DNA of 64,000 bases, taken from contig NZ_SLYA01000001.1 of assembly GCF_004340965.1 (NCBI RefSeq), forward strand, positions 806,001 through 870,000, read 5' to 3'. Source of the stretch: Sphingomonas sp. PP-CE-1A-559. Lineage in GTDB: Bacteria; Pseudomonadota; Alphaproteobacteria; Sphingomonadales; Sphingomonadaceae. Below, one piece after another: positions 62,649-64,000 of this stretch. Under the pieces are notes generated by a model. It was given only the letters and a program-made list of their open reading frames with translations. It was not told the DNA's origin and did no database searches. The translations under genes were made by a program, and so were the position numbers. Position 1 is the stretch's first letter, and each line of letters opens with the position of its first letter.

Positions 62649-64000
62649 TCGGCATCGAAGGCCAGCCGGTCCTCACCGCCGCCGAAATGCGCGCGGCGGA
62701 GGATGCGGTGATCGCCACCGGCGTCTCGGTCGAAACACTGATGGAGCGCGCCGGCACGGCCATCGCCGAGGCAGTCCGCCGGCTTGCGGGCGCGAACGAA
62801 GTCCTGATCCTCTGCGGCCCCGGCAACAACGGCGGCGACGGCTATGTCGCGGCCCGTGTGCTGGCGGAACTGGGCATTACGGTTAGGGTCGCGGCGCTGT
62901 CGGAACCCAAGACGAATGCGGCGAAGTCGGCGAGGGCAGGGTGGCTAGGCCCGGTCGAAACGCTGGCGGAGGCAAAGCCCGCCCCGATCCTGGTCGACGC
63001 GCTGTTCGGCACCGGACTCATGCGGCCGCTTGATCTTCGCACAGGACCTACCCCGAATACCCCCCCGGCGGAGGCCGGGGCCCATCTGGGCAACGCTATC
63101 GATAAGGTGACCGGTTCACCCAATTGGACCCCGGCCTCTGCCGGGGGGGTGTCGATAGGCGAGTGTTTTCACTCCCTTGCGAATGCTGCGCAACTCAGCA
63201 TCGCTGTCGACCTGCCCAGTGGCCTCGCCACCGATTCAGGAAAGGCGCTCAGCACGCCGCCCGTCTTCGACCTCACCCTTGCGCTCGGCGCAGTAAAACC
63301 TGCGCACCTCCTCCAACCCGCCGCGCGCTATTGCGGGCAGATCCGTCTCCTCGACATCGGCGTCCCTACGCTCAGCCAAGCCGAAGTCCTCAAAGCTCCG
63401 AACCTCCCAACCCCCGGCCCAGACTCGCACAAATATACCCGAGGCATGGTCGCGATCGTCGCCGGCACCATGTCCGGCGCCTCCGACCTCGCAGCATTCG
63501 CCGCAATGCGCGCCGGCGCCGGCTACGTAACCCTGCTCGGGGTCAGCCAAGGCCCCCCGCACGCGCTCGTCCGCACGCCATTCTCCGATCACGCGCTGGC
63601 CAACGACCGGATCGGCGCACTCGTCATCGGCCCAGGCCTCGGCCGCGACGATACCGCCAAGGCCCGCCTCGAAGCGGCGCTAAACGCAGGCCATCCCATG
63701 ATCATCGACGGCGACGCCCTCCGCCTGCTCGACCCCGACCGGATCAAAGACCTGAACGTCCCCGTCATCCTCACCCCGCACGCCGGCGAGTTCGATGCGC
63801 TCTTCGGCAAATCAGATGCCGACAAGATTACCCGAGCCCGAGACGCCGCCACCCACACCAACGCCATCATCGTCTTCAAGGGCGCGGACACCGTCATCGC
63901 CGCCCCCGACGGCCGCGTCCGCATCGCGCAAGGGGCCAGCGACTGGCTGTCCACCGCCGGCACCGGCGACGTCCTCGCCGGCGCGATCGGTGCGATGCTG
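62645..64000 (+). CDS. nnr: Bifunctional NAD(P)H-hydrate epimerase/dehydratase (partial, 3' end missing)
   Basis: The reading frame from ATG 62645 stays open to the window end (452 codons). The N-terminal NnrE (YjeF) domain has LMERAGTAIAEAV, LCGPGNNGGDGYVAARVL and VDALFGTGL. The NnrD domain from about residue 260 has KYTRGMVAIVAGT, the catalytic GDALRLLD and LTPHAGEFDALFG, and ends in SWLSTAGTGDVLAG-like text. It repairs hydrated NAD(P)H. Between RPLD (130) and NAAQLSIAVDLPSG about 42 extra residues are encoded by a palindromic repeat. The C-terminus lies outside the window. Confidence 0.93.
   Translation, partial: MIGIEGQPVLTAAEMRAAEDAVIATGVSVETLMERAGTAIAEAVRRLAGANEVLILCGPGNNGGDGYVAARVLAELGITVRVAALSEPKTNAAKSARAGWLGPVETLAEAKPAPILVDALFGTGLMRPLDLRTGPTPNTPPAEAGAHLGNAIDKVTGSPNWTPASAGGVSIGECFHSLANAAQLSIAVDLPSGLATDSGKALSTPPVFDLTLALGAVKPAHLLQPAARYCGQIRLLDIGVPTLSQAEVLKAPNLPTPGPDSHKYTRGMVAIVAGTMSGASDLAAFAAMRAGAGYVTLLGVSQGPPHALVRTPFSDHALANDRIGALVIGPGLGRDDTAKARLEAALNAGHPMIIDGDALRLLDPDRIKDLNVPVILTPHAGEFDALFGKSDADKITRARDAATHTNAIIVFKGADTVIAAPDGRVRIAQGASDWLSTAGTGDVLAGAIGAML
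63058..63150. repeat. Palindromic repeat pair inside nnr
   Basis: CCCCCCGGCGGAGGCCGGGGC with GCCCATCTGGGC at the left, and CCAATTGGACCCCGGCCTCTG with GCCGGGGGGG at the right, form the same paired palindrome as the intergenic 21850-21956 element. In nnr's frame it reads without a stop. Confidence 0.85.

Overview
The window looks like a chromosomal segment of a sphingomonad (Alphaproteobacteria, Sphingomonas or a close relative). The evidence is the high G+C, the gene orders aroK-xerD-accA and cvpA-NifU-like-kef, a CckA hybrid kinase, a PopZ/DUF2497 protein beside tolC and valS, many TonB/Tat-type exported proteins, and dense interspersed palindromic repeat pairs. No prophage, transposase, CRISPR array or rRNA operon was seen; most of the window is core genome.

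1-14948: an N-acetylglucosamine / glycoconjugate utilisation locus. It has the 3' end of a GntR/HutC regulator, a Tat-exported GH2 glycosidase, a minus-strand operon nagB-II-nagA-ptsP(IIA-HPr-EI)-nagE(IICB), and a second minus-strand pair made of an exported glycosylasparaginase and CutC. A TonB-dependent receptor is divergent from that pair. The inferred flow is: receptor imports glycan or glycopeptide, GH2 and glycosylasparaginase trim it in the periplasm, NagE/PtsP import and phosphorylate GlcNAc, NagA deacetylates, and NagB-II deaminates to fructose-6-P. Two DasR/NagR-like operator candidates lie upstream of the operon and in the divergent region.

15121-31961: housekeeping. tRNA-Thr, DUF429-like, YjbR, RarA; a PadR regulator with its own operator and a DUF2218 partner; GT4 glycosyltransferase, RadA; an operon YkgJ-CvpA-NifU-like-Kef antiporter-DUF423; then aroK-aroB-DUF2256 opposite a secreted protein-xerD-accA group.

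32062-36810: two Flp pilins, MutT, a run of small probable stress or sensory genes (BLUF photosensor, small acidic proteins, YozE-like, YflT-like) and tRNA-Cys.

37022-64000: AraC regulator; Pcm-TolC-PopZ-valS; MATE; DoxX-NYN/LOTUS; GreB; a lytic transglycosylase divergent from dapA-smpB-DUF2062; two tandem M13 peptidases; cckA plus a single-domain response regulator; ilvD, a lipoprotein and nnr, which runs off the end.

The most notable observations are palindromic repeat pairs sitting inside two coding genes (valS and nnr) with the reading frame kept open, and a second IIB-like domain in NagE in which the phosphoryl-accepting cysteine is replaced by histidine.
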